Shown in pieces: positions 1 to 6,820 of a stretch of 29,137 nt of DNA. How positions within the stretch are numbered: the first letter of the stretch is position 1; every line of letters begins with the position of its first letter. The stretch comes from Streptomyces sp. NRRL F-5727 (GTDB taxonomy: Bacteria > Actinomycetota > Actinomycetes > Streptomycetales > Streptomycetaceae). The notes under the pieces are model-generated. The model saw only the letters and a list, made by a program, of their open reading frames with translations. It had not been told where the DNA came from and did not search any database. The stretch is taken from the NCBI RefSeq assembly GCF_000719555.1, contig NZ_JOGX01000079.1:1-29137 (forward strand), written 5' to 3'. The position numbers and the translations under genes were made by a program.

Positions 1-2
1 AG

Positions 3-1310
3 CTGACGCTCCCCGCCCCCGCCCCCGCCCCCGCCCCCGTCGCGCCCCCGGCCGCCGTCCACGCGTCGGCCGCGGAGGTACTGGGCGTCTACCGCCGCCA
101 CCTGAGCAAGGGCCGGGCCCGCCTGGCCTCGCTGACCGGCGCCGCCATGGAGGTCGCCTCCGAGGGCAGCCGGGTGTGGGACGCGGACGGCAAGGAGTAC
201 CTGGACTGCGGCGGGTACGGGGTCTTCCTCCTCGGCCACCGGCACCCCCGGGTGGTGGACGCCGTCGTCGAGCAGATCCGGCGGCATCCGATGGCCACCC
301 GGCTGCTCCTGGAGCCGGCCGCGGCCACCGCGGCGGCCGCGCTCGCCGCCGTCACGCCGCCCGGCCTGGAACGGGTCCACTTCGTCAACTCCGGGGCCGA
401 GGCGACCGAGACCGCGATCAAACTGGCCCGCGCGCACGGCAGGCACCGGCTGATCTCCGCGACCGGCGGCTACCACGGCAAGACCACCGGCGCGCTCGCC
501 GTCACCGCCAAACCCCTCTACCAGGACCCGTTCCGCCCGTTGCTGCCCGCCGAACACGTGCCCTACGGCGACGCCGACGCCCTCGAACGGGCGCTCGCCG
601 GCGGCGAGCCGGCCTGCGTCATCCTCGAACCCGTGCAGGGGGAGGGGGGCGTGGTCGTGCCGCCGCCCGGCTACCTCACCCGCGTGCAGCGGCTGTGCGC
701 CGAACACGGGGCGATGTTCGTCCTCGACGAGATCCAGACCGGCCTCGGCCGTCTCGGCACCTGGTGGGGCGCCGACACCGAGGACGTACGGCCGGACGTG
801 CTGCTGGTCGGCAAGAACCTCAGCGGCGGCGTGATCCCGGTCGCCGCCGCGGTAGCCACCCCGCAGGCGTACGCGCCGTTCGACAAGGACCCGTTCCTGC
901 ACACCTCCACCTTCGCCGCCTCTCCCGTCGCGATGGCCGCCGCCGCGGCCGCCGTCGCCGCGATCCGGGACGAGGGCCTGGTGGAGCGGGCCCGCACCCT
1001 GGGCGAGGACCTGCTGGACCGCCTCCGCTCGGCGCTGGCGCCGCTGCTCGGCGGCGCGGTGGTCGACATCCGCGGCCGCGGCCTGCTGCTGGGCATCGAG
1101 CTGTGCGACGAAGGCGCCGCCGGCGAACTCGTCCTGCACCTCCTGGAGTCGGGGCTGCTGGTCAACCACTCCCTCAACGCCCACCGAGTCGTACGCCTGA
1201 CCCCGCCGGCCGTGCTCACGCCCGCCGACCTGGACCGGATCACCCGCGCCTTCACCGCCGCCGCCACCGCCCTGGCCCGCACCACCGCCTCCACGAAGGG
1301 GAGATGCTGA
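3..1310 (+). CDS. Class III (PLP-dependent) aminotransferase, 5' partial
   Basis: Fold-type I aminotransferase of the ornithine/acetylornithine/diaminobutyrate group, which moves an amino group between an amine donor and a keto or aldehyde substrate. The frame is open to the left edge. The first ATG (147) falls inside the conserved N-terminal region: the preceding codons read [12 protein letters not shown] and ASLTG, typical of this family, and no ATG, GTG or TTG lies in frame between 3 and 147, so the start is outside the window. Seen from 147: GAEATE in the cofactor region, the [12 protein letters not shown] motif with the PLP-ring Asp, and GKNLSGG with the Schiff-base Lys at codon 813-815. 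An Ala-Pro linker precedes the domain, suggesting that it follows another domain. The substrate cannot be told from sequence. The next gene begins after one base, so the two are co-transcribed. Confidence 0.9.
   Translation: MTLPAPAPAPAPVAPPAAVHASAAEVLGVYRRHLSKGRARLASLTGAAMEVASEGSRVWDADGKEYLDCGGYGVFLLGHRHPRVVDAVVEQIRRHPMATRLLLEPAAATAAAALAAVTPPGLERVHFVNSGAEATETAIKLARAHGRHRLISATGGYHGKTTGALAVTAKPLYQDPFRPLLPAEHVPYGDADALERALAGGEPACVILEPVQGEGGVVVPPPGYLTRVQRLCAEHGAMFVLDEIQTGLGRLGTWWGADTEDVRPDVLLVGKNLSGGVIPVAAAVATPQAYAPFDKDPFLHTSTFAASPVAMAAAAAAVAAIRDEGLVERARTLGEDLLDRLRSALAPLLGGAVVDIRGRGLLLGIELCDEGAAGELVLHLLESGLLVNHSLNAHRVVRLTPPAVLTPADLDRITRAFTAAATALARTTASTKGRC
15..38 (+). repeat. Four GCCCCC hexamers coding an (Ala-Pro)4 linker
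   Basis: Four perfect tandem GCCCCC units lie in frame with the aminotransferase and encode Ala-Pro repeats, followed by more Ala/Pro codons to about 57. Such linkers usually join domains in multidomain proteins. The tract is prone to replication slippage in whole hexamers, which would change linker length without a frameshift. Confidence 0.75.
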
Positions 1311-1311
1311 C

Positions 1312-1785
1312 ATGCCCGAGGTGACCCTCGACGCCCTCGTACCCGACGCGACCGCCCCCGCCGTCTTCGAACGGCTGCGGGACTTCGCCGCCTACCCCAA
1401 GTACACCGACGCCGTGCGCGAGGTGACCGTCACCGACACCGGCGGCGACACCCTGGACTCGGACTGGTCGGTGAACTTCCGCAACGGCATCCTGTGCTGG
1501 TCCGAACGCGACCGCGTCGACGCGGCCGGCCTGACCATCGAATTCACCCAGACCGAAGGCGACTTCGACCAGTTCGACGGCGCCTGGACCGTCCACAGCC
1601 ACGACGACGACGCGGTCACCGTCCGGTTCACCGCCCGCTTCGACCTCGGCATGCCCAGCCTCGCCGCGATCATCGACCCGATCGCCTGCCAGGCGCTCAT
1701 CGAGGCCATCGGCCTCATCCTGCGCGGTCTGCTGGGTGAGCACATCACCCTCACCGCGTCCGAGGCCGAACCCGTGGGCGCGTAG
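1312..1785 (+). CDS. SRPBCC (START-like) cyclase/aromatase-type protein
   Basis: A protein of 157 residues with the pattern of polyketide cyclase/RatA-like SRPBCC proteins. It has an N-terminal strand, then [15 protein letters not shown] (helix before the cavity), alternating strands such as [13 protein letters not shown] and [13 protein letters not shown], and a long C-terminal helix (residues ~120-145). These folds bind hydrophobic ligands and in biosynthetic operons often guide ring closure or hold an intermediate. The ATG has a GGGGAG ribosome site eight bases upstream and starts one base after the aminotransferase stop. Its ligand is unknown. Placement between an aminotransferase and an SDR favours a biosynthetic role over the RatA-type role, but this is inference. 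Confidence 0.8.
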   Translation: MPEVTLDALVPDATAPAVFERLRDFAAYPKYTDAVREVTVTDTGGDTLDSDWSVNFRNGILCWSERDRVDAAGLTIEFTQTEGDFDQFDGAWTVHSHDDDAVTVRFTARFDLGMPSLAAIIDPIACQALIEAIGLILRGLLGEHITLTASEAEPVGA

Positions 1786-1871
1786 GCCGCGGCGCACGCC
1801 CCCTGACGACCGCGCCCTCCGCGTCTCGTCCGACACAGCCCGAACCGACCACCCTTCTGGAGGCTTCCACC

Positions 1872-2714
1872 GTGCCCAGGGACATGCGCAACAAGATCGT
1901 CGCCATCACCGGCGGCAGCCGCGGCATCGGCCGCGCCACCGCCGAGCAGTTCGTCGCCGTCGGCGCCAAGGTGGCCATCGGCGCCCGCGACCACGAGTTC
2001 GCCGCCAAGGCCGCCGCCGAGATCGGCGCCCGCGCCTACCCGCTGGACGTCACCGACCCGGCCAGCGTCCAGGCGTTCTGGAAGGCGGTCGAGGCCGACC
2101 TCGGCGACATCGACGTCTTCGTCAACAACGCCGGCGAGATGATCGTCGGCCCCTTCGAGAAGGAGTCCGACGAGGACACCGCCCACCAGCTCGGCGTCAA
2201 CCTCCTCGGCACCCTCAACGGCATGAAGACCGCGATCGGCCCGATGCGCCGGCGCGGACGGGGCCACATCATCAACATGGTCTCCGCCGTCGGCATGATC
2301 GGCCTGCCCGGCTGCGCCACCTACTCCGCCGCCAAGCACGGCGTCGTCGGCCTGTCCGAAGGCGTACGCGCCGAACTGCGCGGATCCGGCGTGGACCTGT
2401 CCATCATCCTGCCCATCCCCGCCCAGACCGAACTCACCTCCGGCGTCGGCAAGGGCCGCTTCGTCCCGCTGCTCACCCCGGACGACATCGCCAGGGCCGT
2501 CCTCCGCACGGCCCGCCGCCCCGTCTACAACCGGTACGTGCCCGGCTGGACCAACCCCGTCACCCGCTCCCTGTTCCTGCTGCCCCAGCCCTGGCGGGAC
2601 GCGATGGGCCGCTTCCTCAAGGCGGACCAGCTGCTGCGCACCACCGACTACCAGGCCCGCATCGCCTACGAGACGCGGGTGAAGGCCCCCACCGTGGAAG
2701 GAGCCGGGGCGTGA
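1872..2714 (+). CDS. Short-chain dehydrogenase/reductase (SDR)
   Basis: Classical NAD(P)-dependent SDR of 280 residues. Visible motifs are TGGSRGIG (13-20, dinucleotide binding), LDV (58-60), NNAG (85-88), the catalytic Ser138 in NMVSAVG, and Tyr151-Lys155 in YSAAK. It probably interconverts a carbonyl and an alcohol on the pathway intermediate. The C-terminal ~60 residues, including the segment PVYNRYVPGWTNPVTRSLF, resemble SDRs that act on lipid-like substrates; that resemblance is only suggestive. The GTG start at 1872 is chosen because TGGAGG lies eight bases upstream. The 86-base gap from the SRPBCC gene is the largest in the operon. Its stop overlaps the next gene's start in a GTGA tetranucleotide, so translation is probably coupled. 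Confidence 0.9.
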   Translation: MPRDMRNKIVAITGGSRGIGRATAEQFVAVGAKVAIGARDHEFAAKAAAEIGARAYPLDVTDPASVQAFWKAVEADLGDIDVFVNNAGEMIVGPFEKESDEDTAHQLGVNLLGTLNGMKTAIGPMRRRGRGHIINMVSAVGMIGLPGCATYSAAKHGVVGLSEGVRAELRGSGVDLSIILPIPAQTELTSGVGKGRFVPLLTPDDIARAVLRTARRPVYNRYVPGWTNPVTRSLFLLPQPWRDAMGRFLKADQLLRTTDYQARIAYETRVKAPTVEGAGA

Positions 2715-3370
2715 GCTCCGAGACACCCGCCCGCCCCGGCACCTACAAGGGCGCCGTCCGGCGGGGCACCGCGCCCGCCGTCGTGGGCCCGCGCTGGCTC
2801 GACCACCTGATCCACGTGCACCCGGTCACCACCGTCGCGATGTTCACCCCGGTCATCGCCGTCTGCGTCTGGTTCTCCCTCGGCGACGCCGGCGGCTGGC
2901 CGCTGGCCGGATGGGCGGCCGCCGGGTACCTGACATGGACGCTGTCGGAGTACTGGGGACACCGCATCGTGCTCCACTACGAGCCCGAGAAGGGCTTCGG
3001 AGCACGCCTGCACTACATCCTGCACGGCGTCCACCACGACTACCCCACGGACCCGCGCCGCTCCATCCTGAGCCCGCTCCTCAGCATCCCGATGGTCGGG
3101 GGCACGATCTACCTTGCCTCCGGCCTCGGCTCACTGCCGCTGACCTTCGGCGCCGGCTACACCTTCGGCTATCTCACCTACGACCTGTTCCACCTCTACC
3201 TCCACCTCGCCACCCCCAGGAGCCGGCTCATGCGGCACCTGCGCTCCCTCCACATGCGCCACCACTTCCGCGACGACACCAAGGGCTTCGGCATCTCGGC
3301 CCCGTACTGGGACGAGCTGTTCGGAACCTCCATCGCCCGGCAGGCGCGCTCCGGCGACCTGGGCGCCTGA
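2711..3370 (+). CDS. Fatty acid hydroxylase superfamily (sterol desaturase-type) membrane protein
   Basis: Membrane non-haem di-iron oxygenase of 219 residues. The histidine clusters are complete: H84-RIVL-H89, H101, H105-GVHH109, H161-LYLH165, H176 and H181-MRHH185, matching the HX(3-4)H / HX(2-3)HH pattern that binds the two irons. Hydrophobic segments lie at ~40-57, ~62-82 and ~123-158. Enzymes of this class hydroxylate or desaturate long-chain lipids, ceramides or carotenoids. The length and the HGVHHDYP and HLRSLHMRHH segments are closest to the fatty-acid 2-hydroxylase/carotenoid-hydroxylase branch. GTG at 2711 overlaps the SDR TGA, and a longer upstream reading of this frame is only an overlap with the SDR. 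Likely a late hydroxylation step on the product of this operon (inference). Confidence 0.87.
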   Translation: MSSETPARPGTYKGAVRRGTAPAVVGPRWLDHLIHVHPVTTVAMFTPVIAVCVWFSLGDAGGWPLAGWAAAGYLTWTLSEYWGHRIVLHYEPEKGFGARLHYILHGVHHDYPTDPRRSILSPLLSIPMVGGTIYLASGLGSLPLTFGAGYTFGYLTYDLFHLYLHLATPRSRLMRHLRSLHMRHHFRDDTKGFGISAPYWDELFGTSIARQARSGDLGA

Positions 3371-3566
3371 ACGGCACCGCCGGCCCGGCGGCCCGGCCCC
3401 TTCGCCGGCGCGGGCGCCCGGGCGGCAGACGACCCCACCCCCGACGTCGTCGATGCCCTCCGCCCGGGCGCCCGCGTCCACCATCGCGTCACGCTCACCG
3501 CTCACCCGCACCAGCCCGCCTTCGCACGGCCCGCTGACGGAGCCGAGCACCACCCGCGAGGAACCC

Positions 3567-4790
3567 ATGAACTCCGAAACGCTTCTGGCGCGCATCTACA
3601 CCCTCGACACCACAGCCGACGACCCGGTCCTGCCGGCTCCCCTCCCCGAGCCGTCCGGCGGACCGCACCCCCGCGCGGCCGACGCGGACGAAGCGGAGGA
3701 GTTCGTACGCCTCCACCACGGCGAGCATCCGGACCAGCCCGTCCCCCTCACGACGCGCCTGCGGCAGATACGCGAGGAGATCGACGAGACCGGGACCTAC
3801 ACCCACACCTCCGACGAACTCGTCTTCGGAGCCCGCGTCGCCTGGCGCAACTCCAGCAGGTGCATCGGCCGGCTGTACTGGAAGAGCCTGCGCGTCCTGG
3901 ACCGCCGCCGGGCCTCCACCGCCGAGGAGCTGCACCGGCACCTGTGCGACCACCTGCGCCAGGCCACCAACGGCGGTCGCATCCGGCCGGTCATCTCCGT
4001 CTTCGCCCCCGACACTCCCGCGCGCCGGGCCCCGCGGGTGTGGAACGACCAGCTCATCCGCTACGCCGGCCACCGCCAGGACGACGGCGCCCTCGTCGGC
4101 GACCCCGCCTACGCGGACTTCACCGAAGCCGTGAAGCGCCTCGGCTGGCAGGCGCCCGGAGGCGCCTGGGACGTCCTGCCCTGGGTCGTCGAGACCGACG
4201 GGGACGGACCCCGGCTGTTCGACGTCCCCCGGGACCTCGTCCTCGAAGTCCCCCTCACGCACCCCGACCGCCCCGACTTCGCCGACCTCGGCCTGCGCTG
4301 GCACGCCGTCCCGGCGATCTCGAACATGCGGCTGAGGATCGGCGGCGTCGACTACCCCCTCGCGCCCTTCAACGGCTGGTACATGGGCACCGAGATCGGG
4401 GCGCGCAACCTCGTCGACACCGACCGGTACGACCTGTTGCCCGTCATCGCCGAGCGCCTCGGCCTCGACACCGGCAGCGAGACCACCCTCTGGCGCGACC
4501 GCGCCCTGGTCGAACTCAACGTCGCCGTGCTGCACTCGTTCACCGAGGCCGGCGTCAGGATCAGCGACCACCACACCGAGTCCCGGCACTTCATGACCCA
4601 CGTGGCCAGGGAGGAGAAGCAGGGCCGCGGCGTCCCCGCAGACTGGAGCTGGATCGTGCCGCCCGTCTCGGGCGGCATCACCCCGGTCTTCCACCGCTAC
4701 TACGACGACGCCGACCAGCGCCCGAACTTCTACCTCGACGACGACGCCAGGGCCCGCGGCAGGGGCGGCTGCCCCTTCGGGCACGGGTGA
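3567..4790 (+). CDS. nos: Nitric oxide synthase, oxygenase domain only
   Basis: Bacterial NOS of 407 residues that oxidises L-arginine through N-hydroxyarginine to citrulline and NO. The haem-thiolate ligand is Cys99 in RNSSRCIGRLYW. The substrate-binding Glu276 lies in GWYMGTEIGARNLVD. The pterin/haem-edge region reads SWIVPPVSGGITPVFH. There is no reductase domain, as usual in bacteria, so electrons must come from a separate flavoprotein. About 45-60 N-terminal residues precede the core and the C-terminus is a charged GGCPFGHG tail. The ATG at 3567 has GAGGA four bases upstream; an in-frame start at 3453 would add unconserved residues. The gene lies 196 bases after the hydroxylase operon. 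Streptomyces NOS can serve nitration of natural products (TxtD) or stress signalling. No P450 nitrating partner is visible here, so the role is open. Confidence 0.95.
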   Translation: MNSETLLARIYTLDTTADDPVLPAPLPEPSGGPHPRAADADEAEEFVRLHHGEHPDQPVPLTTRLRQIREEIDETGTYTHTSDELVFGARVAWRNSSRCIGRLYWKSLRVLDRRRASTAEELHRHLCDHLRQATNGGRIRPVISVFAPDTPARRAPRVWNDQLIRYAGHRQDDGALVGDPAYADFTEAVKRLGWQAPGGAWDVLPWVVETDGDGPRLFDVPRDLVLEVPLTHPDRPDFADLGLRWHAVPAISNMRLRIGGVDYPLAPFNGWYMGTEIGARNLVDTDRYDLLPVIAERLGLDTGSETTLWRDRALVELNVAVLHSFTEAGVRISDHHTESRHFMTHVAREEKQGRGVPADWSWIVPPVSGGITPVFHRYYDDADQRPNFYLDDDARARGRGGCPFGHG

Positions 4791-5666
4791 CTATCCGTCG
4801 CCGGTCCCCGAGGTGCACGCGCCCCGCTCACGGAACGGCTCCGACAGCTGGGCCAGATAGCCCGACGGATAGCCGGGCTTGGCCGCGATGCCCAGATCCG
4901 CGCTGGAGAAGCGCCGGCCGGGGTCGAAGCAGTACGTGCCGAGCATCCGGTCCCACACCAGCGTGAACAGACCGAAGTTGACGTCGCCGACACCGGCCCA
5001 CTTCAGGTGGTGGAAACGGTGACCCTCGTTGAGCGACAGCACGTACCGCAGGGGCCCGACCCGGTAGTCGGCGTTGGAGTGCTGCAGGAGCAGCTGGACG
5101 GCCACGGCCAGGGACAGGGCCGCCGCGACGTCCACCGGCATGCCCGCGACCAGCAGAGGAGCGACACCCGCGGCCAGCTCCACGCTCTGGTGCAGGGGAT
5201 GCTTCATCAGTCCGTTGAAGCCGTAGAAGCGCTTCACCGAGTGGTGCACCGCGTGGAACCGCCACAGCAGGCCCACCTTGTGGCTCGCGAAGTGGACCAG
5301 GGCGATGCCGGCGTCGGCCACGAGCACCGCCGACAGCACCTGCAGGGCGAACGGCCACGACGAGGGCCACACGTCCACGACCGTCACGACGGAGGCGAGC
5401 ACCGGCAGGGCCGCGACGCTCGCGAGGATCAGTGCCTCGTTCACGACCGCGTGGACGACGTCCCGGCGGCGATCGGCCATGGGGGCGTTCCACTCGACCG
5501 CATAGGGCAGGAGGCGCTCGGCCGCGAACGACGCCGCCACGGTGGCGCCGAGCAGGGCGAGCAGCCACCCCTTCGACGCGCCGGCGGCCACGAGCGCGAT
5601 GCCCGCGCCGTTCACGCCGACCAGCAGAAACGGGACGTATCCGTACCGGATGAGGTTGCCGACCAT
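4791..5666 (-). CDS. Sterol desaturase/fatty acid hydroxylase family membrane protein
   Basis: A second di-iron membrane hydroxylase, 291 residues and unlike the one at 2711. The three His boxes are H125-FASH129, H138-AVHH142 and H216-RFHH220, with extra His156 and His159 in MKHPLHQ. Four or five hydrophobic segments lie at about 8-30, 34-52, 76-98, 105-125 and 165-195. This is the ERG3/C-5-desaturase-like arrangement seen in many bacterial proteins acting on unknown lipids. ATG 5666 is chosen because it follows the AraC-family stop by four bases and begins a hydrophobic segment; upstream in-frame codons lie inside the regulator gene. It is probably co-transcribed with and controlled by that regulator. 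Its TAG stop directly abuts the TGA of the convergent NOS gene, with no base between. Confidence 0.87.
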   Translation of the reverse strand: MVGNLIRYGYVPFLLVGVNGAGIALVAAGASKGWLLALLGATVAASFAAERLLPYAVEWNAPMADRRRDVVHAVVNEALILASVAALPVLASVVTVVDVWPSSWPFALQVLSAVLVADAGIALVHFASHKVGLLWRFHAVHHSVKRFYGFNGLMKHPLHQSVELAAGVAPLLVAGMPVDVAAALSLAVAVQLLLQHSNADYRVGPLRYVLSLNEGHRFHHLKWAGVGDVNFGLFTLVWDRMLGTYCFDPGRRFSSADLGIAAKPGYPSGYLAQLSEPFRERGACTSGTGDG

Positions 5667-5670
5667 GGCG

Positions 5671-6432
5671 TCAGGGTGCGCCCGCGAGCCCCGGGCCGCT
5701 TGGACGGATCCGCTGCGGACCCGGCTCCCACTGGACGTCACGGAGGAGCTGCGAGGGAGCCATGCCGAACATCTCGTGGACGACCCGGGTGAGGTGCGAG
5801 CTGTCGTAGAAGCCCGCACCGCACGCCGCCTGGGTCAGCGTCGCCCCCGAACGCACGAGCTCGATCGCCCGCCGGATCCGGACCCATCGCACGTAGGCCG
5901 GGAAGGGCAGCCCGAGTTCCTCGGCGAAGAGGTGTCCGAGCCGGCTGGGCGAGAGGTGCAGCGCCGTCGCCACCTCCTCCAGGGTGACCGGCCCGTGGAG
6001 ACGGGAGCGGACCCGGTCGATGGCGCGGCCGACCGCCGGATGGGGAGCCGCGGCCGCACGCCCTCCGCCCGGCGCGTCCGGCGGGCACGCGGACTGGACG
6101 GCCGCGGCCGTCCAGTCCGTGACGCGATCACCCGGCGCGGTGGGGAACCGTGACCGCAACGCCCGCCCGACGTGCGAATCGGAGTCGTAGTAGGCCACCG
6201 TCCCCTGGGCGTCCTCGGCATGCAGGGAGTGCGTGGCCCGGGACGGTATGACGGCCGCCGAGACAGCGAGCCTCCCGCCGTACCGGTCGGCCAGCTCCAC
6301 GGTGCCGGACCGTACGACCACCACCTGCACCGCCGCGTGGGCATGGGCGTGCGTCGTCCCCAGTCTCCCCCGGAACAGGAGCCGCCCGGCCTCCAGCACG
6401 ACCGAACCGTCCCAGCGCTGCTCCACCGGCAC
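5671..6432 (-). CDS. AraC-family transcriptional regulator
   Basis: About 253 residues. An N-terminal cupin-like sensing half includes THAHAHAAVQVVVV, a His-rich strand typical of AraC effector domains. A C-terminal double helix-turn-helix (~155-240) contains VTLEEVATALHLSPSRLGHLF and, for the second HTH, CGAGFYDSSHLTRVVHEMFG with the family's GF-S-H-F-like pattern. The longest frame starts with GTG at 6432, but a run of six G abuts that codon; GTG at 6426 has the better ribosome-site spacing and may be the true start. The gene is followed after four bases by the desaturase-type hydroxylase, its most likely target and partner. The effector is unknown. Confidence 0.88.
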   Translation of the reverse strand: MPVEQRWDGSVVLEAGRLLFRGRLGTTHAHAHAAVQVVVVRSGTVELADRYGGRLAVSAAVIPSRATHSLHAEDAQGTVAYYDSDSHVGRALRSRFPTAPGDRVTDWTAAAVQSACPPDAPGGGRAAAAPHPAVGRAIDRVRSRLHGPVTLEEVATALHLSPSRLGHLFAEELGLPFPAYVRWVRIRRAIELVRSGATLTQAACGAGFYDSSHLTRVVHEMFGMAPSQLLRDVQWEPGPQRIRPSGPGLAGAP

Positions 6433-6630
6433 CCCCCGAGGTCGGTCGGGACACGACGGTCGGCCCCCCTTCGGCCTTCCCGCGCGACGCCCCCGCCGAA
6501 CGGCGCGTTCCCGCCGGCCGGTCCGGTCCCCGCGTACCGGACAGATGGGCGTCGATACGCGGCGTGCCGTCGGCGCGGGCGTCTACGGCGATGCGCTCGA
6601 TGGGACCGGGATGGCGTCCTGGCCGGACAG

Positions 6631-6777
6631 CTACAGGCGCTCGGTGTGTGCGGAAGCGTCCGTGGCGCCGGCCGTCCCGGCCTCGGCGGCCCGGGCCGCC
6701 GAGGCCGCGGGAAGCCTTCCGGCGACGGCCGCGCCGACGGCGCCCAGGATCAGAACGCCGCGACGTGACAAATACAT
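6631..6777 (-). pseudogene. Truncated Tat-signal ORF (48 codons) after GH74
   Basis: ATG at 6777 has a good ribosome site (TGGAGA, about six bases upstream) and begins 43 bases after the GH74 stop. The product starts MYLSRRGVLILGAVGAAVAG, a textbook twin-arginine signal with an Ala-rich c-region, and then ends after 48 residues at a TAG. Beyond the stop, another minus-strand frame (roughly 6545-6615) shows strong third-position G/C and reads IERIAVDARADGTPRIDAHL. This fits a secreted protein gene that lost its body by frameshift and deletion. A genuine short exported peptide is the alternative. Nothing else recognisable lies in 6433-6630. Confidence 0.5.
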
Positions 6778-6820
6778 GACATCTCCAGGCTTCGAGACCA
6801 TCGGGGGGAAGAACCGAACC

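Noticed and set aside
3453..3566. Upstream in-frame start for NOS
   Set aside because: The added residues are low-complexity Ser/Pro/Thr, and ATG 3567 has its own ribosome site.
3567..4790. Thaxtomin-type (TxtD) assignment of NOS
   Set aside because: No thaxtomin NRPS or nitrating P450 nearby; the family match supports NOS only.
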